Part shown: one piece after another, positions 15,758-24,891 of the stretch
How positions within the stretch are numbered: the first letter of the stretch is position 1
How the letters are laid out: the number at the start of each line of letters is the position of its first letter
Source of the DNA: Bacteroidia bacterium
GTDB lineage: Bacteria; Bacteroidota; Bacteroidia; Bacteroidales; Azobacteroidaceae
Direction of reading: 5' to 3'
Length of the DNA: 46,829 nucleotides
Assembly: GCA_025999935.1 (NCBI GenBank)
Contig: BNXY01000016.1
Span: 1-46,829, forward strand
Position numbers and translations under genes: made by a program
The notes under the pieces: generated by a model
The model's database searches: none
Seen by the model: only the letters and a program-made list of their open reading frames with translations
What the model was told of the DNA's origin: nothing

Positions 15758-17467
15758 TTACGCTTGTTTGTAATATTCCAAACTTTCGATAGGAAATTCG
15801 TTGATAAATTCCTGAATCTTGTGTACTTCTGCTTCTGCATAAGTAACATACACTTCCGCTGAACGCTTAAATGCTTCCGAATCGCGGTTCGTATCCAACA
15901 ACAACAAATAACTTAATGTGATATGACCGGCGGCTTCCACCAAACGGCGCGCCTGAAAATCAATGTATTCGTTGTCTTTGGTATCCGCTACTTTCGGAAC
16001 AATTTGTTCGTAGATGGCAACCAATTTCTCCAAACGGGCTTTCAAACCGTCTAATTCGGGATTTTGCAACTCTTCCTGATACTCTTTCCAACGAGCTAAA
16101 TATGTGCCCGTCAAGACGTGGCGGATGGCTGCTACTACCTGCAATTGCGTTGTTCCTTCGTAAATGTTGGTGATACGGGCATCACGGTAGATGCGTTCGC
16201 AAGTGTAATCTTTCATAAAACCCGAACCGCCGTGAACCTGAATACAATCGTAGGTATTCTGATTAGCATATTCGGTAGTCATGGCTTTACCCAACGGCGT
16301 GAAAGCATCGGCCAATTTTTTATACTTCTTCAGTTCTTCTTTTTCTGCCGGTTCCAATTTACGTTCTTTCTCGATGTCTTCCAATATTTTATAAATATCC
16401 ACAAAACGAGCGGTTTCGTAAAGAATGGCGCGTGAACCGTCCAATTTGGCTTTGATGTTGGCAATCATTTCGTAAACAGCCGGAAATTCGATGATGGCTT
16501 TGCCGAATTGTTTCCGGTCTTTGGCGTAAGCGATGGCTTCGCGGTAAGCCGCTTCCGACAAACCGGTTGCCTGTGCCATGATACCCAATCGGGCGCCGTT
16601 CATCAACGACATCACGTATTTAATCAAACCCAATTTGCGCGAACCGCAAAGTTCCGCTTTGGCGTTTTTGTAAGTCAATTCGCAAGTAGGCGAACCTTTG
16701 ATACCCAATTTATTTTCGATACGGCGAACATCGACGCCTCCGTCGCGTTTGTCGTAAATGAACATGGAAAGTCCACGACCGTCTTTGGTGCCTTCTTCCG
16801 AACGCGCCAAAACCAAGTGAATATCTGCGTCGCCATTGGTGATGAAACGTTTTACGCCGTTCAAGCGCCAGCAATCGTTGGCTTCGTCGTAAGTCGCTTT
16901 CAACATCACGGCTTGCAAATCGGAACCGGCGTCCGGCTCGGTCAAGTCCATCGACAAGGTTTCTCCGGCACATGCACGGGGCAGGAATCTTTTATGTTGG
17001 TCTTCGTTTCCAAATTCGTACAGCGTTTCGGCACAATCCTGCAAAGCCCAAAGATTGCAGAAACCGGCATCTGCGCGGGCCGACATATCGGCAGCCATGA
17101 TGAACGTTACCATCGGCATATTCAATCCTTCGTAGCGGCGAGGCATCGAAAGTCCCATCAAACCGGCTTGGATAGTCGCCTTCAGGTTTTCAACCGTTCC
17201 CGGAGCATATACTACGCGGTTGTTGACTACGCTGGGGCCGACATGATCCACCTCTTCCGCATTGGGAGCCACTACTTCACCGATGACTTCACCGGCGATT
17301 TCCATTACTTTTTCGTAACTGTCTATGGCATCTTCAAAATCGAAAGGTGCATAATCGTATTGTGCTGCATCGGCATAATTCCGTTCTTTCAATTCCGCAA
17401 TGCGGCGCATCAAAGGATGATGCAAATGGTGTTTCAAAGACGGATTATCTAAATAAAAATTTGACAT
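15758..17467 (-). CDS. Acyl-CoA dehydrogenase
   Basis: The protein has 569 residues, longer than the 380 of short forms; it has the N- and C-terminal extensions of the FadE-like group. Signs are MDLTEPDAGSD and RFITNGDADIH (flavin and substrate binding), ENKLGIKGSPTCEL, the AYAKDRKQFGK helix, VHGGSGFMKDY and NIYEGTTQLQ, where the Glu is the usual catalytic base position. It oxidises an acyl-CoA to the enoyl-CoA and hands electrons to ETF. The etfA and etfB genes lie upstream on the same strand, but a 523-bp stretch with two broken genes and an operator now separates them. The three genes likely acted as one unit for fatty-acid or amino-acid derived acyl-CoA. Confidence 0.93.
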   Translation of the reverse strand: MSNFYLDNPSLKHHLHHPLMRRIAELKERNYADAAQYDYAPFDFEDAIDSYEKVMEIAGEVIGEVVAPNAEEVDHVGPSVVNNRVVYAPGTVENLKATIQAGLMGLSMPRRYEGLNMPMVTFIMAADMSARADAGFCNLWALQDCAETLYEFGNEDQHKRFLPRACAGETLSMDLTEPDAGSDLQAVMLKATYDEANDCWRLNGVKRFITNGDADIHLVLARSEEGTKDGRGLSMFIYDKRDGGVDVRRIENKLGIKGSPTCELTYKNAKAELCGSRKLGLIKYVMSLMNGARLGIMAQATGLSEAAYREAIAYAKDRKQFGKAIIEFPAVYEMIANIKAKLDGSRAILYETARFVDIYKILEDIEKERKLEPAEKEELKKYKKLADAFTPLGKAMTTEYANQNTYDCIQVHGGSGFMKDYTCERIYRDARITNIYEGTTQLQVVAAIRHVLTGTYLARWKEYQEELQNPELDGLKARLEKLVAIYEQIVPKVADTKDNEYIDFQARRLVEAAGHITLSYLLLLDTNRDSEAFKRSAEVYVTYAEAEVHKIQEFINEFPIESLEYYKQA

Positions 17468-17487
17468 TTGTATTTAATTTTTAATGA

Positions 17488-17721
17488 TTAATTTATGTAT
17501 TGATAAGCAATCCCCAAAAGAATTGCAATTCCAAAACTAAGCAGAGACCCGATTAACAAGTACTCCGTTTTTGCCGTATCCGTATCTCTAAATCGCAAAA
17601 TCGACGTCGCTGCAATGATAAAACCCACTGCGGCGAACTGATTGAATGAAATCAGGATAAACGACAATAAACGTTCCAGTGAACCGATTATTCTGCCCGC
17701 ATTTATTAAAGTATTATTTCC
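17488..17721 (-). pseudogene. C-terminal remnant of a DUF3307 membrane protein
   Basis: Between stops at 17722-17724 and 17488-17490 the minus strand reads LINAGRIIGSLERLLSFILI, then a SFNQFAAVGF segment, SILRFRDTDTAKTEYLLIGS and a last hydrophobic helix. This matches the last third of DUF3307 membrane proteins as I remember them (NAGK.IG.LER..., SILRF, KTEY.LIG.LLSF). No start codon and no N-terminal two thirds are present. The upstream neighbour is a SatD-like remnant; SatD and DUF3307 genes commonly travel together. The remnant directly precedes the acyl-CoA dehydrogenase start. Confidence 0.65.
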
Positions 17722-17929
17722 TTATTTCGGATATTTCTTTTTCCGATTTATCCAATAATTTGTAAAAAACAATTTTACTTTGTCCGCTCTTCTGCTTCGA
17801 AAATATAACATCAAGGAGATCAAATATTGGAGAAAAAATGTTAGTCCAATCTACATTCTTGCTTTTGAAAACCAATGTTTTTTTTATCTTTTTATCAAGA
17901 GCGGTCATTTCATTGATTGCTTTATTCAT
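17714..17929 (-). pseudogene. Remnant of a SatD-family gene, cut in its helix-turn-helix
   Basis: ATG at 17929 opens 71 codons. The N-terminal part (MNKAINEM...) is not diagnostic. The end, KIVFYKLLDKSEKEISEI, resembles the start of the C-terminal helix-turn-helix of SatD proteins (..VVYYKLLG.TQKEISE.LGISQSAVNQR). The frame is lost just after the first helix, and the next recognisable codons belong to DUF3307. So one or more deletions removed the N-terminal SatD domain, the second helix and most of DUF3307. The promoter and palindromic operator in front of the ATG are perfect. The identification rests on this short stretch and on the neighbour. Confidence 0.5.
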
Positions 17930-17933
17930 ACTG

Positions 17934-17964
17934 CAAATATCGGTAAATTTACCGAATTATCAAA
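17934..17964 (-). promoter_or_regulatory. Promoter of the SatD-like remnant
   Basis: On the minus strand TTTG (complement of 17961-17964), a 19-bp spacer and GATATTTG (complement of 17934-17941) fit the Bacteroidetes promoter with one mismatch. The ATG comes 4 bases later, as in the DUF6922 promoter. The -33 element lies in the loop of the inverted repeat and the -7 element overlaps its outer end. Confidence 0.55.
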
Positions 17965-17986
17965 CAATTCGGTAAATTTACCGATA
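17938..17986. promoter_or_regulatory. Nested palindromic operator, CGGTAAATTTACCG twice
   Basis: Two perfect 21-base arms (17938-17958 and 17966-17986) flank a 7-nt centre, and each arm contains the self-palindrome CGGTAAATTTACCG (17941-17954 and 17970-17983). Two identical dyads about 29 bp apart, covering the spacer and flanking the -33 element, is the layout of a repressor operator with two sites. It also lies 4 bp past the etfA stop, so an RNA hairpin acting as etfA terminator is an alternative or second role. Confidence 0.7.
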
Positions 17987-17990
17987 AATA

Positions 17991-19010
17991 TCATTTGCTG
18001 TTTTTCTTATAATATTTGATCATCTTCGGAACCACCGTTTCCACATCGCCCGTAATCACGTAATCGGCGATGTTGTTGATAGGTGCATTCGGATCATTGT
18101 TAATGGCAATAATCAAGGAAGATTCCTGCATTCCGGCGATGTGCTGGATTTGTCCGGAAATCCCGCAAGCGATGTACAATTTCGGGCGAACGGTAACTCC
18201 GGTCTGACCAATCTGGCGTTCGTGTTCCGCATAACCGGCATCGACAGCAGCGCGAGAGGCGCCTACTTCAGCGCCGATGGTATTGGCCAAGTCGAAAAGC
18301 AACTGGAAATTTTCTTTTGAGCCGATTCCGTAACCTCCGGCAACGATAATCGGTGCGCCTTTGATATTCACTTTAGAGGCTTCGATATGACGTTCAATCA
18401 CGCTGACTGCAAAATCGGTATCGGAAACATATTGTTTCGCATCGTGCGCAACGGTTTTTCCTTGATAATTGACATCAAGAATTTCCTTTTTCATCACGCC
18501 TTCGCGAACAGTCGCCATTTGCGGACGGTTGTCGGGATTGATAATGGTTGCCACGATATTTCCGCCGAAAGCCGGACGAATTTGATACAACAGATTGGTG
18601 TAGGTTTTCCCTTCTTTTTTTTCTTCATGGTCGCCGATTTCGAGCGAGGTACAGTCGGCAGTTAATCCGCTGAACAAAGCCGAAGAAACGCGTGGCCCTA
18701 AATCCCGGCCGATGCTGGTAGCGCCCATCAGGGCAATCTGCGGTTTTTCTTCTTCGAAAAGTTTTACCAAGATACTTGTGTGTGGAAGGGAGGTATAAGG
18801 ATACAAACGTGCATCGTCAAAAGTATGAAGCACATCCACACCATAAGGGAATACTTGTTTTCCGACATTGTCTAATTGGCTGCCGACAGCCACCGCTTCC
18901 AATTGGCATTTCAATTGGTTGGCGAGTGTGCGGCCTTTGGTAAGGAGTTCGAGACTGACGTCTTCCACCTTGCCGTTTTCTATTTCAAGATATACAAATA
19001 AGTTGTTCAT
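17991..19010 (-). CDS. etfA: Electron transfer flavoprotein subunit alpha
   Basis: The product has 339 residues. The N-terminal ETF domain (about 1-190) has MGATSIGRDLGPRVS, the C-terminal FAD domain has GAPIIVAGGYGIGSKENF, VGASRAAVDAGYAEHERQIG and GISGQIQHIAGM, which bind FAD. It forms a heterodimer with EtfB and carries electrons from acyl-CoA dehydrogenase. The start is 2 bp after the etfB stop, so the two are cotranslated. A palindromic operator follows the stop at once. Confidence 0.95.
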   Translation of the reverse strand: MNNLFVYLEIENGKVEDVSLELLTKGRTLANQLKCQLEAVAVGSQLDNVGKQVFPYGVDVLHTFDDARLYPYTSLPHTSILVKLFEEEKPQIALMGATSIGRDLGPRVSSALFSGLTADCTSLEIGDHEEKKEGKTYTNLLYQIRPAFGGNIVATIINPDNRPQMATVREGVMKKEILDVNYQGKTVAHDAKQYVSDTDFAVSVIERHIEASKVNIKGAPIIVAGGYGIGSKENFQLLFDLANTIGAEVGASRAAVDAGYAEHERQIGQTGVTVRPKLYIACGISGQIQHIAGMQESSLIIAINNDPNAPINNIADYVITGDVETVVPKMIKYYKKNSK

Positions 19011-19012
19011 TA

Positions 19013-19882
19013 TTATCCGATTGTGTGATTGGTAATTAATTCCACAATTAATTCTTCGATTTGTTGGTCGGAAGAATCAAGGGTTTTACTCTCTTTGGCT
19101 TGGAAAACTACGCTTTCGATTTTCTTCACTTTCGTAGGAGAACCGGAAAGTCCGCATTGTTTCGGGTCGGCGTTTACATCGGTGGCGCTCCATTCGCCGA
19201 GAATGGCATTAGCACGTGTACTGCGGCTATTTGCAGCATCATCGTTGGCTTGTTGTTCGGAAGCGGTTTTTGCGTATTTATACTTTTGAATCAATTTGGC
19301 GTTGCGCGGACGACAATCCGGAGCCGAACCATTTACGGTAACGAGGATAGGCATTTTGCCTTCTACGATTTCCACTCCATGTTCCAAGCGGCGTTTTACA
19401 GTTATTTTACCATTGGCAACCGATTGAATTTCTTCGGCGTAGGTAATTTGAGAAAGTCCCAATTTTTCGGCAACTTGCGGACCTACCTGCGCGGTATCGC
19501 CGTCAATAGCCTGACGACCGGAAATAATCAGGTCGAATTGACCTATTTTTTTGATGGCTTCGTGAAGCGCATAACTGGTTGCTAAAGTGTCCGCCCCGGC
19601 AAAAGCGCGATCGGTAAGTAGATAACCGCCGTCTGCACCTCTGAATAATCCTTCGCGGATAATATCTGCTGCACGGGGAGGCCCCATGGTAAGCAACGTA
19701 ACGGTTGAACCGGGAATTTCATCTTTCAAGCGCAAAGCTTGTTCCAAGGCATTCAAGTCTTCCGGATTGAAAATAGCGGGAAGGGCAGCGCGATTGACTG
19801 TTCCGTCTTCTTTCATGGCGTCTTTTCCCACGTTTCGCGTATCCGGCACTTGCTTAGCCAATACAATAATTTTTAGACTCAT
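19013..19882 (-). CDS. etfB: Electron transfer flavoprotein subunit beta
   Basis: The product has 289 residues. Typical points are LAKQVPDTRNVG at the start, NPEDLNALEQAL, LTMGPPRAADIIREGLFRGA, the AMP-binding stretch SGRQAIDGDTAQVGPQVAE and VTVNGSAPDCRPRNAKLI. The C-terminal arm (about 215-289) is longer than in short EtfB. It is the first gene of the etfB-etfA pair, with a promoter about 40 bp upstream. Partner: the acyl-CoA dehydrogenase at 15758-17467 by order and strand. Confidence 0.95.
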   Translation of the reverse strand: MSLKIIVLAKQVPDTRNVGKDAMKEDGTVNRAALPAIFNPEDLNALEQALRLKDEIPGSTVTLLTMGPPRAADIIREGLFRGADGGYLLTDRAFAGADTLATSYALHEAIKKIGQFDLIISGRQAIDGDTAQVGPQVAEKLGLSQITYAEEIQSVANGKITVKRRLEHGVEIVEGKMPILVTVNGSAPDCRPRNAKLIQKYKYAKTASEQQANDDAANSRSTRANAILGEWSATDVNADPKQCGLSGSPTKVKKIESVVFQAKESKTLDSSDQQIEELIVELITNHTIG

Positions 19883-19920
19883 TGTTAATTAATTATTAGC
19901 GTTAATCGTAAATAAGACTG

Positions 19921-19953
19921 CAAAAGTAATGTATTTCCGGCAAAAACCAGCAA
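19921..19953 (-). promoter_or_regulatory. Promoter of etfB
   Basis: Minus-strand TACTTTTG (complement of 19921-19928) fits the -7 element. A TTG (complement of 19951-19953) lies 22 bp upstream, slightly longer than the best spacing. The etfB start is 38 bases downstream. Confidence 0.5.
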
Positions 19954-19999
19954 GAAAATGTAAAAAATTGCACAAAAACACAAAAAATGAGCAAAAAAC

Positions 20000-21076
20000 C
20001 TACTGGATTATCTGTTTAATCGCTCCCGTTTGTGGATAAAAATATACCTTTACCGGCGCTTTTTTATCGTCGAATAAAGAGGTGGCAAGAATTTGTTTTT
20101 TGCCGAATTGGGCAACTAAGAAAGTATTTCTGTATAAGGAATTTATTCCGTAAAATATTTCCACGGAGGCTTTCCCGGGTACGTTATATACGATGCTCAA
20201 GGGTTCTTTGGCTTTCCGTTTCGGGTCAACAATTTCCGGTTCGGACGGTTCGATGTTTTTGACGTTGATATAAACCGGACTACCGCTCAGGTCGTCCGCA
20301 TCAACCACTCCGGCATATTTGGAGAAGCGGAATAGAACGTCCTTGTCGATATCCGAAAGTGGTTCTAACTCAAATTCCGAACCCAAAGTTTCTGTCAGGG
20401 TAGTTCCGGTAAATAATTCAACCAGCGCTTTTTCTTGCGCTTCCAACTTAGATAGTACAATTTTCATGCCTTCTCCGTCGCGCGGGGTATTTTCCGCCTC
20501 ACCGGTCAGGATGTCGTTGCGGCTTTCCCGTATTTTATAGATTTGTTTGGCGGCCACTTCCGCCATTTTGATGACGGAACCGGCCAGAAGATATTCTTCC
20601 GTATAATTGGATTGCGCATCAATTGCCGGTAATTGTTCCGAAGGACTAACTGCCGGTTTGGCTTGGGTTGCCGGTTCGGGTACGTAATCGGCGTTAATAC
20701 TGCAAATCAGACCGTCTTCCGTGAGAGAAACAAAAGGGGAAGTCGTTTTCGCCTTAAATTCAACCAAATAGGATTCGTTTTTATCAGGAATGCCATGACT
20801 TCCCATGGATATTTTGTCTAAAGTATAATAAACTTGGTCTTCCAAAACCACCGATTTTTCGTTGACTCCCAGATATTTTTCAGCATATTTGGCGAAAGGC
20901 CCCGCTTTTTGGGTAGTTTTGCTGTAATTCACTTCAATCGTGAAGACGGTTTTGGGTAGAAAATAGGTAACCCCGTAATCGGCGCTTTTGGTTGCACTCA
21001 TTTTAATGACTTTGGTTTGCGCATTTAATTGCAAGCATGAGCAAAAAATAATTCCGAAGATAAATGCCTTTTTCAT
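20000..21076 (-). CDS. DUF4831 secreted protein
   Basis: The product has 358 residues with a signal peptide (MKKAFIFGIIFCSCLQLNAQ); the Cys in it is not in a convincing lipobox. The body fits DUF4831: a YFLPKTVFTIEV segment, GPFAKYAEKYLGV near residue 60, Ile-rich beta-strands, and YKIRESRNDILTGEAENTP around 180-200. The function is unknown to me; family members are envelope proteins of Bacteroidales. It is monocistronic, divergent from hpt, and a TAATTTTG -7 element lies 31 bp before its start. Confidence 0.85.
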   Translation of the reverse strand: MKKAFIFGIIFCSCLQLNAQTKVIKMSATKSADYGVTYFLPKTVFTIEVNYSKTTQKAGPFAKYAEKYLGVNEKSVVLEDQVYYTLDKISMGSHGIPDKNESYLVEFKAKTTSPFVSLTEDGLICSINADYVPEPATQAKPAVSPSEQLPAIDAQSNYTEEYLLAGSVIKMAEVAAKQIYKIRESRNDILTGEAENTPRDGEGMKIVLSKLEAQEKALVELFTGTTLTETLGSEFELEPLSDIDKDVLFRFSKYAGVVDADDLSGSPVYINVKNIEPSEPEIVDPKRKAKEPLSIVYNVPGKASVEIFYGINSLYRNTFLVAQFGKKQILATSLFDDKKAPVKVYFYPQTGAIKQIIQ

Positions 21077-21107
21077 CTGTGCTTTTTTATTTTTTTCTTT
21101 AAGACCA

Positions 21108-21115
21108 CAAAATTA
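21108..21115 (-). promoter_or_regulatory. -7 element for the DUF4831 gene
   Basis: The minus strand reads TAATTTTG, 31 bp before the start at 21076. The -33 element is not clear. Confidence 0.35.
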
Positions 21116-21222
21116 CGTAATTTTTTTGAAAACAGCGTCTAAATTGCTGAATTTAATATTTAGCCTGTATAAAGTTAAAAATAATATTTTCCAAATATAT
21201 TAACAAATTCGTAAATTTGTTG

Positions 21223-21230
21223 TACTTTTG
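21223..21230 (+). promoter_or_regulatory. -7 element for hpt
   Basis: TACTTTTG lies 24 bp before the hpt ATG at 21255. The -33 region is AT-rich without a clear TTG. Confidence 0.45.
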
Positions 21231-21254
21231 CATCTTATTGTAAAACGAAGTGGC

Positions 21255-21791
21255 ATGACTGAGATTCGGGTTAGGGACAAAAAATTTGAATTATTCCTGC
21301 CGGAAGATGTTATTCTGAAAGGAATTAAGACTGTAGCTGAAAGTATTAACAGGGATTTGAGAGATAAAAATCCGTTGTTTATATGCGTATTGAACGGCGC
21401 ATTCATGTTTGCTGCGGATTTAATGAAACAGTTAGATTTTCCTTGTGAAGTGAGTTTTATCCGCTTGAAATCCTATCAGGGGACAAAAGCCGGAGGCGCT
21501 GTAAAGGAAGTTCAGGGACTTAATGAATCTATCGAAAACCGACATGTGGTTATTATAGAGGATATTATTGACACAGGTCATACCATGTATTATTTGATGG
21601 AGAAAATGAAAGGAGAACATCCGGCTTCTTTAAAAGTAGCTACCTTGCTCTTTAAGCCGACAGCTCTACAATCAGACATCCGTCCCGACTATGTGGCCAT
21701 TGAAATTCCCAATGATTTTATCGTGGGATATGGTTTGGATTACGATGGACATGGAAGAAATTTAAATAGCATTTATAAAATAAAAGAATAA
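21255..21791 (+). CDS. hpt: Hypoxanthine phosphoribosyltransferase
   Basis: From ATG 21255 the protein has 178 residues, the usual length; the longer frame from 21228 begins inside the promoter. The PRPP-binding loop IEDIIDTGHT is at 101-110, a LNGAFMFAADL motif at 46-56 and FIVGYGLDYDG near the end. It salvages hypoxanthine and guanine to IMP and GMP. It heads a run of housekeeping genes (adk, obgE). Confidence 0.95.
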   Translation: MTEIRVRDKKFELFLPEDVILKGIKTVAESINRDLRDKNPLFICVLNGAFMFAADLMKQLDFPCEVSFIRLKSYQGTKAGGAVKEVQGLNESIENRHVVIIEDIIDTGHTMYYLMEKMKGEHPASLKVATLLFKPTALQSDIRPDYVAIEIPNDFIVGYGLDYDGHGRNLNSIYKIKE

Positions 21792-21855
21792 ATCTTATTT
21801 AAATATCTTTATTTGGAGTTAAGAATTATTATAAAAGAAAAATTTAAGAAAAAAA

Positions 21856-22431
21856 ATGTTGAATATAGTTATTTTTGGGGCGCCCGGTTCCGGGAAAGGA
21901 ACCCAAAGTGAATTAATTATTTCAAAATATAGATTGCATCATATTTCTACCGGAGAAATTTTACGTGTAGAAATGGAAACTCAAACAGAATTGGGAAAAA
22001 TGGCTGATGCATATATCAAAGAAGGTCAGTTGATTCCCGATGATTTGATAATAAGGATATTATCCGATGTTTTAGCCTTACATCCGGATGCGAAAGGTTT
22101 TGTTTTTGATGGATTTCCGCGGACAATCGCCCAAGGCGAAGCATTGGATATTATGTTAAGAGAGAAAGATACCAGCATCATGGCTGTTTTTAACCTCAAT
22201 GTAGAAGAAAAGGAAGTGGTTGACCGTTTGTTGAATCGAGGAAAAAAACAGGGACGGTCGGATGACAGTCCGGAAATAATTCAAAATCGACTAACCGTAT
22301 ATCATACTCAAACAGAGCCTTTGATTGAGTATTACAGAAAGAAAGGAAAACTTTTCAAAATTAAAGGAGGCGACTCCATAGACGATGTCTTTGAACAGAT
22401 AACGCAAGTTTTGGATCGCCTTTCTTACTAA
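21856..22431 (+). CDS. adk: Adenylate kinase
   Basis: The protein has 191 residues with P-loop GAPGSGKGT (8-16), STGEILR, FDGFPRTIAQGEAL and a short LID (NRGKKQGRSDDSPEIIQNRL) as in other short bacterial forms. It interconverts ATP, AMP and ADP. It is followed after 12 bp by obgE. Confidence 0.96.
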   Translation: MLNIVIFGAPGSGKGTQSELIISKYRLHHISTGEILRVEMETQTELGKMADAYIKEGQLIPDDLIIRILSDVLALHPDAKGFVFDGFPRTIAQGEALDIMLREKDTSIMAVFNLNVEEKEVVDRLLNRGKKQGRSDDSPEIIQNRLTVYHTQTEPLIEYYRKKGKLFKIKGGDSIDDVFEQITQVLDRLSY

Positions 22432-22443
22432 AAATAAGTAAAA

Positions 22444-23574
22444 ATGAGCGAATCCAATTTCGTAGATTATGTGAAAATATATGCCCGTTCGGGAAAAGGC
22501 GGTAGAGGTTCTACCCATTTCCGCCGGGAAAAATATATTCCTTGGGGCGGTCCTGATGGGGGAGACGGTGGTAACGGCGGCAGCGTAATCTTGCGTGGTA
22601 ACCGAAATCATTGGACTTTGCTCCATCTGAAATATGAACGTCATATTCTGGCCGGCCATGGCGGAAGTGGATCCGGAAAATTAAGTTCCGGCAAGGACGG
22701 CGAAACCAAAATCATTGACGTGCCTATCGGAACAGTGGTGTTTGATGGAGAAACCGGCGAATTTATTACCGACATCAATCACGACGGACAGGAAATTGTG
22801 CTGCTGAAAGGCGGCAGGGGCGGAAAAGGCAATAACTTTTTCAAAACTTCTACCAATCAAGCGCCCAAATATTCCCAACCGGGCGAACCTTTCGAAGAAA
22901 GAAGAATTATCCTGCAATTGAAATTATTAGCGGATGTAGGCTTGGTCGGCTTTCCCAATGCAGGGAAGTCCACTTTGCTTTCCGTTGTTTCGGCGGCAAA
23001 ACCCAAGATTGCCAATTACCCTTTCACTACCTTGGAACCCAGTCTCGGAATTGTAGACGTCAGAGGAAGCCATTCTTTTGTGATGGCCGATATTCCGGGA
23101 ATTATTGAAGGCGCCAGCGAAGGCAAAGGATTGGGACTGCGCTTCCTACGCCATATCGAACGAAATTCTTTATTACTTTTTTTAGTGCCTGCCGACTCCG
23201 CCGACATTAAAAAGGAATACGAAATACTCTTGAACGAATTAGCGCTTTACAACCCCGATTTGTTAGACAAACAAAGAATCTTAGCCATTTCCAAGTCCGA
23301 TATGCTGGACGATGAATTGGAAATGGCGATTGCCGAAGATTTACCGGGTGATATACCTTATTTATTTATATCATCGATTACCCACAAAGGCATTATTACC
23401 TTGAAAGACCTGCTCTGGAAAAAACTGAACGAACAGGTATTTCATGATGTGGAAAACATTGTCCATAAACCAATGGACATACAATTGGCTGATTTGGACG
23501 ATGATTTCAATTATGAATTGAAAGACGAAGAAGAAAATGACGATTTGAACTACGACGAATTTGATTTTGAATAA
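22444..23574 (+). CDS. obgE: GTPase ObgE/CgtA, ribosome assembly
   Basis: The product has 376 residues. The glycine-rich Obg fold (1-158) has [14 protein letters not shown] and [17 protein letters not shown]; the G domain has GFPNAGKST (G1, from 169), DIPG (G3, 216-219) and SKSD (G4). The C-terminus from about 340 is an acidic tail ([16 protein letters not shown]), common in this phylum in place of the OCT domain. It works in 50S maturation and stress response. Confidence 0.96.
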   Translation: MSESNFVDYVKIYARSGKGGRGSTHFRREKYIPWGGPDGGDGGNGGSVILRGNRNHWTLLHLKYERHILAGHGGSGSGKLSSGKDGETKIIDVPIGTVVFDGETGEFITDINHDGQEIVLLKGGRGGKGNNFFKTSTNQAPKYSQPGEPFEERRIILQLKLLADVGLVGFPNAGKSTLLSVVSAAKPKIANYPFTTLEPSLGIVDVRGSHSFVMADIPGIIEGASEGKGLGLRFLRHIERNSLLLFLVPADSADIKKEYEILLNELALYNPDLLDKQRILAISKSDMLDDELEMAIAEDLPGDIPYLFISSITHKGIITLKDLLWKKLNEQVFHDVENIVHKPMDIQLADLDDDFNYELKDEEENDDLNYDEFDFE

Positions 23575-23589
23575 TTACTAAAAACTATT

Positions 23590-24870
23590 ATGTTAGATAT
23601 TGAAAGAAAACAGATTATACAGTTGATTCAACAAGAAGTTGTGCCGGCCATCGGATGTACGGAACCGGTAGCTGTAGCCTTTGCGGTCGCGAAAGCCACC
23701 GAAACATTGGGACTTATTCCATCCGAGATAAAAGTTTCTTTATCCGCCAATGTCTTGAAAAATGCGATGGGGGTGGGTATTCCCGGAACCGGAATGATTG
23801 GTCTGCCGATTGCTATTGCTTTAGGCGCTTTAATCGGAAAATCCGAATATCAATTAGAAGTTTTAAAAGACATCACTCCCGAATCGTTGGAAGCCGGAAA
23901 ACAGATGATTACCGACAAAAAAATCACTATTTCCCTGAAAAAAGACGCCCCCGAAAAACTCTACATCGAAGCCGTTTGTACGAAAGGGGAGGAATCAGCC
24001 CAAGTAATTGTCCGCTCGGAGCATACACATATTTGTTTCATTGAAAAAAACGGGAAAATTCTCTTTGAAGAACAAGCGGTTTCCGTTTCCGAAGAAAATA
24101 AAGAATTATCGGATTTGAATCTGGAAAAAGTTTACCGGTTTGCGATGGAAACACCGCTCGAAGAGATTCGGTTCATTCTCGAATCGGCGCGATTGAACAA
24201 AGCGGCTGCCCTTTCGGCGTTTCAATACGATTATGGTCACTCCTTGGGAAAAACCATGGTCAATTTTTACGAAACAGGCCTGATGGGAAACAGTATGTTA
24301 CCGAAAATTTTAGCCCATACCTCCGCTGCTTGCGACGCCCGTATGGCAGGCGCTATGATTCCCGTGATGACCAATTCCGGCAGTGGGAACCAAGGAATTA
24401 CGGCTACTTTGCCGGTCGTGATTTATGCCGAAGAAACCGGAAAATCCGAAGAATCTCTGATTCGCGCATTGGCTCTGAGCCATTTGACGGTTATCTACAT
24501 CAAACAAAGTATGGGGCGGCTTTCGGCTTTATGCGGTTGCGTGGTGGCGTCAACCGGATCGGCCTGCGGAATCACTTACTTGATGGGCGGCGGCTATCGC
24601 GAAACCGCTTACGCCGTTAAAAATATGATCGCGAATCTGGCCGGCGTTATCTGCGACGGCGCTAAACCCAGTTGCTCGCTGAAAGTTTCCAGTAGCGTTG
24701 CGACGGCCGTATTTTCAGCCATGATGGCGCTGGAAGGTAAATATGTCACTTCAGTTGAGGGAATCATCGATGATGATGTGGATCAATCCATCCGCAATTT
24801 AACCCGGATAGCATCCCAAGGTATGAATGAAACCGACAGGATGATATTGGAAATAATGGTCAATAAATAG
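23590..24870 (+). CDS. L-cysteine desulfidase / UPF0597 (YhaM, CyuA family)
   Basis: The product has 426 residues. AIGCTEPVAVA at 20-30 (C23) and the later cysteines at C315, C317, C326 and C355 lie in the conserved blocks. In the archaeal L-cysteine desulfidase three cysteines hold a 4Fe-4S cluster that breaks cysteine into pyruvate, ammonia and sulfide; which of these match was not aligned. The glycine-rich MGVGIPGTGMIG and MTNSGSGNQG blocks are typical. The family also resembles L-serine dehydratase. It starts 15 bp after obgE. Confidence 0.88.
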   Translation: MLDIERKQIIQLIQQEVVPAIGCTEPVAVAFAVAKATETLGLIPSEIKVSLSANVLKNAMGVGIPGTGMIGLPIAIALGALIGKSEYQLEVLKDITPESLEAGKQMITDKKITISLKKDAPEKLYIEAVCTKGEESAQVIVRSEHTHICFIEKNGKILFEEQAVSVSEENKELSDLNLEKVYRFAMETPLEEIRFILESARLNKAAALSAFQYDYGHSLGKTMVNFYETGLMGNSMLPKILAHTSAACDARMAGAMIPVMTNSGSGNQGITATLPVVIYAEETGKSEESLIRALALSHLTVIYIKQSMGRLSALCGCVVASTGSACGITYLMGGGYRETAYAVKNMIANLAGVICDGAKPSCSLKVSSSVATAVFSAMMALEGKYVTSVEGIIDDDVDQSIRNLTRIASQGMNETDRMILEIMVNK

Positions 24871-24891
24871 TCTTTTTTCATTTTTTTTAAT

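Noticed and set aside
16508..17452. A 314-codon open frame on the plus strand
   Set aside because: It is the exact antisense of the acyl-CoA dehydrogenase gene, whose motifs are clear; the plus-strand product has no recognisable pattern and no promoter.
17938..17986. Inverted repeat as only an etfA terminator
   Set aside because: Not excluded, but the stem is AT-rich, lacks a T-tract, has two self-palindromic half-sites and overlaps a promoter, which fits an operator better.
19061..19585. A 174-codon open frame on the plus strand
   Set aside because: Antisense of etfB, without a motif or a start signal.
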